From Fodinicurvata sp. EGI_FJ10296 (lineage in GTDB: Bacteria; Pseudomonadota; Alphaproteobacteria; DSM-16000; Inquilinaceae), in NCBI RefSeq assembly GCF_040712075.1, contig NZ_JBFCVL010000001.1:689045-753044 (forward strand): 64,000 bases of DNA, written 5' to 3'. The notes below the pieces were generated by a model that was not told the origin of the DNA, did no database searches, and saw nothing but the letters and a program-made list of their open reading frames with translations. Below, piece by piece: positions 63,240-64,000 of the stretch. Position numbers and translations under genes: made by a program. The stretch's first letter is position 1, and every line of letters starts with the position of its first letter.

Positions 63240-63575
63240 GTGCGCAAACGCCTTCTGCCAATTGTGGCCGACCATCTCGGGCTGGACTACGATCCCGAGG
63301 CAAACGATCCGCCGGATCCCACGCATTTCGGTCAGCGCGGGATGATCATTCGCGCGAATGCTGCTCGGTTTGCGGACGCCCTGATCGCTCGCGCCGGTGG
63401 GGTGGCCGCAATCATGCTGGGCGCCGATTTCGCGCCTCCAGGCAAGAAGAGCGCCGCGAACTGGCATGGGTTCTTGCTGCAGGCCGAGTTGCCCCCACCC
63501 GCGCCGGCCACGATCCGTATCGGAGGCGACGATGCCTGGCGCCTGGTTGAAAGGGGGGGACTCCCCACCGTTTAA
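63240..63575 (+). CDS. Orphan ORF of unknown function, probably truncated
   Basis: A 111-residue frame starts at GTG 63240 after GTGAGG; the frame is open back to 63141. The residues (AAVRKRLLPIVADHLGLDYDPE, FADALIARAGGVAAIMLGAD) have normal high-GC coding bias and mixed helical character, but I recognise no family. The last residues run into the end of the IS110 transposase gene, so an insertion may have cut the original gene. Confidence 0.35.
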   Translation: MRKRLLPIVADHLGLDYDPEANDPPDPTHFGQRGMIIRANAARFADALIARAGGVAAIMLGADFAPPGKKSAANWHGFLLQAELPPPAPATIRIGGDDAWRLVERGGLPTV

Positions 63576-64000
63576 CAAGGAGATTCTTGTGTGGCGGTTG
63601 ATGGGTTGAATGTGGTGCCGGTTTTCAACATGGCGCAGGTAACGTTGAGGAGTCGGTCGGCGACAGATCGCAGGGCGCGGCCATGGCTGTGACCTCGGCT
63701 ACGAAGGGCGGTGTATTTCAAACGGCTTCTGATGTCGTGCTGAATGGCGACGCGTGCCCAATGGTACATGGCGTTGGCGAGCCGGTCATGGCAGGCCTGT
63801 CTTCTGATGACGATGCAACTCTTACCCGATCGCTTGGTTACCGGCGCGACTCCTGTCAAACTGCGCAAGGCGGCGTAGTCACGTCGCTGCAGGGCATCGA
63901 AGGCTTCTGCAAGCAGTGTGGCGAGGACGATCCTTCCCACTCCCGGCAAGGATGCGAGGATCTCCACGTCATGCTGCTTCCTCTGCCCAGGCTCGGTCTC
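63572..64000 (-). mobile_element. IS110-family transposase, C-terminal part (runs off the window)
   Basis: The frame is open from the window edge to a stop at 63572 and encodes the Transposase_20 domain: VEILASLPGVGRIVLATLLAEA, LRSLTGVAPVTKRSGKS with the conserved serine region, and NAMYHWARVAIQHD. IS110 elements have a DEDD/RuvC-like domain plus this domain and lack terminal inverted repeats. The N-terminal half and left end are outside the window, so integrity cannot be judged. The right boundary is probably near 63550. Confidence 0.85.

Overview
The window is a high-GC (low to mid 60s % by eye) chromosomal segment of an alphaproteobacterium, most likely of Rhodospirillales type. The support is gene content and order: a ChvG/ChvI-HprK-RapZ-PTS cluster, sdhCDAB-zapE-mdh-sucCDAB, ahcY next to a DivL-type kinase with tyrosine in the H-box, addAB-trxA, a TIGR02300 acidic protein, and the classic block aroA-cmk-rpsA-ihfB-lapA-pyrF-trpF-trpB-trpA-accD-folC. 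Most start codons were moved downstream of the longest ORF using Shine-Dalgarno (SD) sites and family lengths. Several genes use TTG or GTG.

Layout. 1-1208: the signal-peptide end of a leftward gene and a divergent proline iminopeptidase. 1277-8349: envelope two-component system ChvI/ChvG, then HPr kinase, RapZ, EIIA(Man), HPr and enzyme I, a regulatory phosphotransferase chain with no sugar permease. 8413-23792: TCA block (sdhCDAB, zapE, an unknown helical-repeat protein, mdh, sucCD, sucAB, a CitE-like lyase). 23789-30955: a leftward YgjP-type metallopeptidase, then glpK and ugpBAEC for glycerol and glycerol-3-phosphate. 31004-36495: a class V aminotransferase divergent from ahcY, with a perfect 18-bp palindrome abutting the ahcY promoter, then divL. 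36804-39697: leftward cobalt-type nitrile hydratase (alpha, beta, accessory) and a ferredoxin-NADP reductase. 39832-47441: tsaE-addB-addA (ATGA overlaps) and trxA. 47449-60904: leftward housekeeping block from a single-domain response regulator and two FolC-superfamily proteins up to aroA. 61167-61574: TIGR02300 protein.

61667-64000 changes character. A tRNA-Ala(GGC) gene with its own promoter is followed by a C-terminal tyrosine-integrase fragment, a frameshifted chemoreceptor fragment, a receiver fragment lacking its acidic pocket, an orphan ORF and the 3' end of an IS110-family transposase running off the window. This looks like a decayed integration site at the 3' end of the tRNA gene.

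No CRISPR array, rRNA or intact mobile element was seen. The least explained items are the FolC-like protein beside true FolC, three 19-bp direct repeats before trxA, the 18-bp palindrome plus three G-tract repeats before sdhC, a methionine in place of the RapZ Walker A lysine, and the unknown protein between zapE and mdh.
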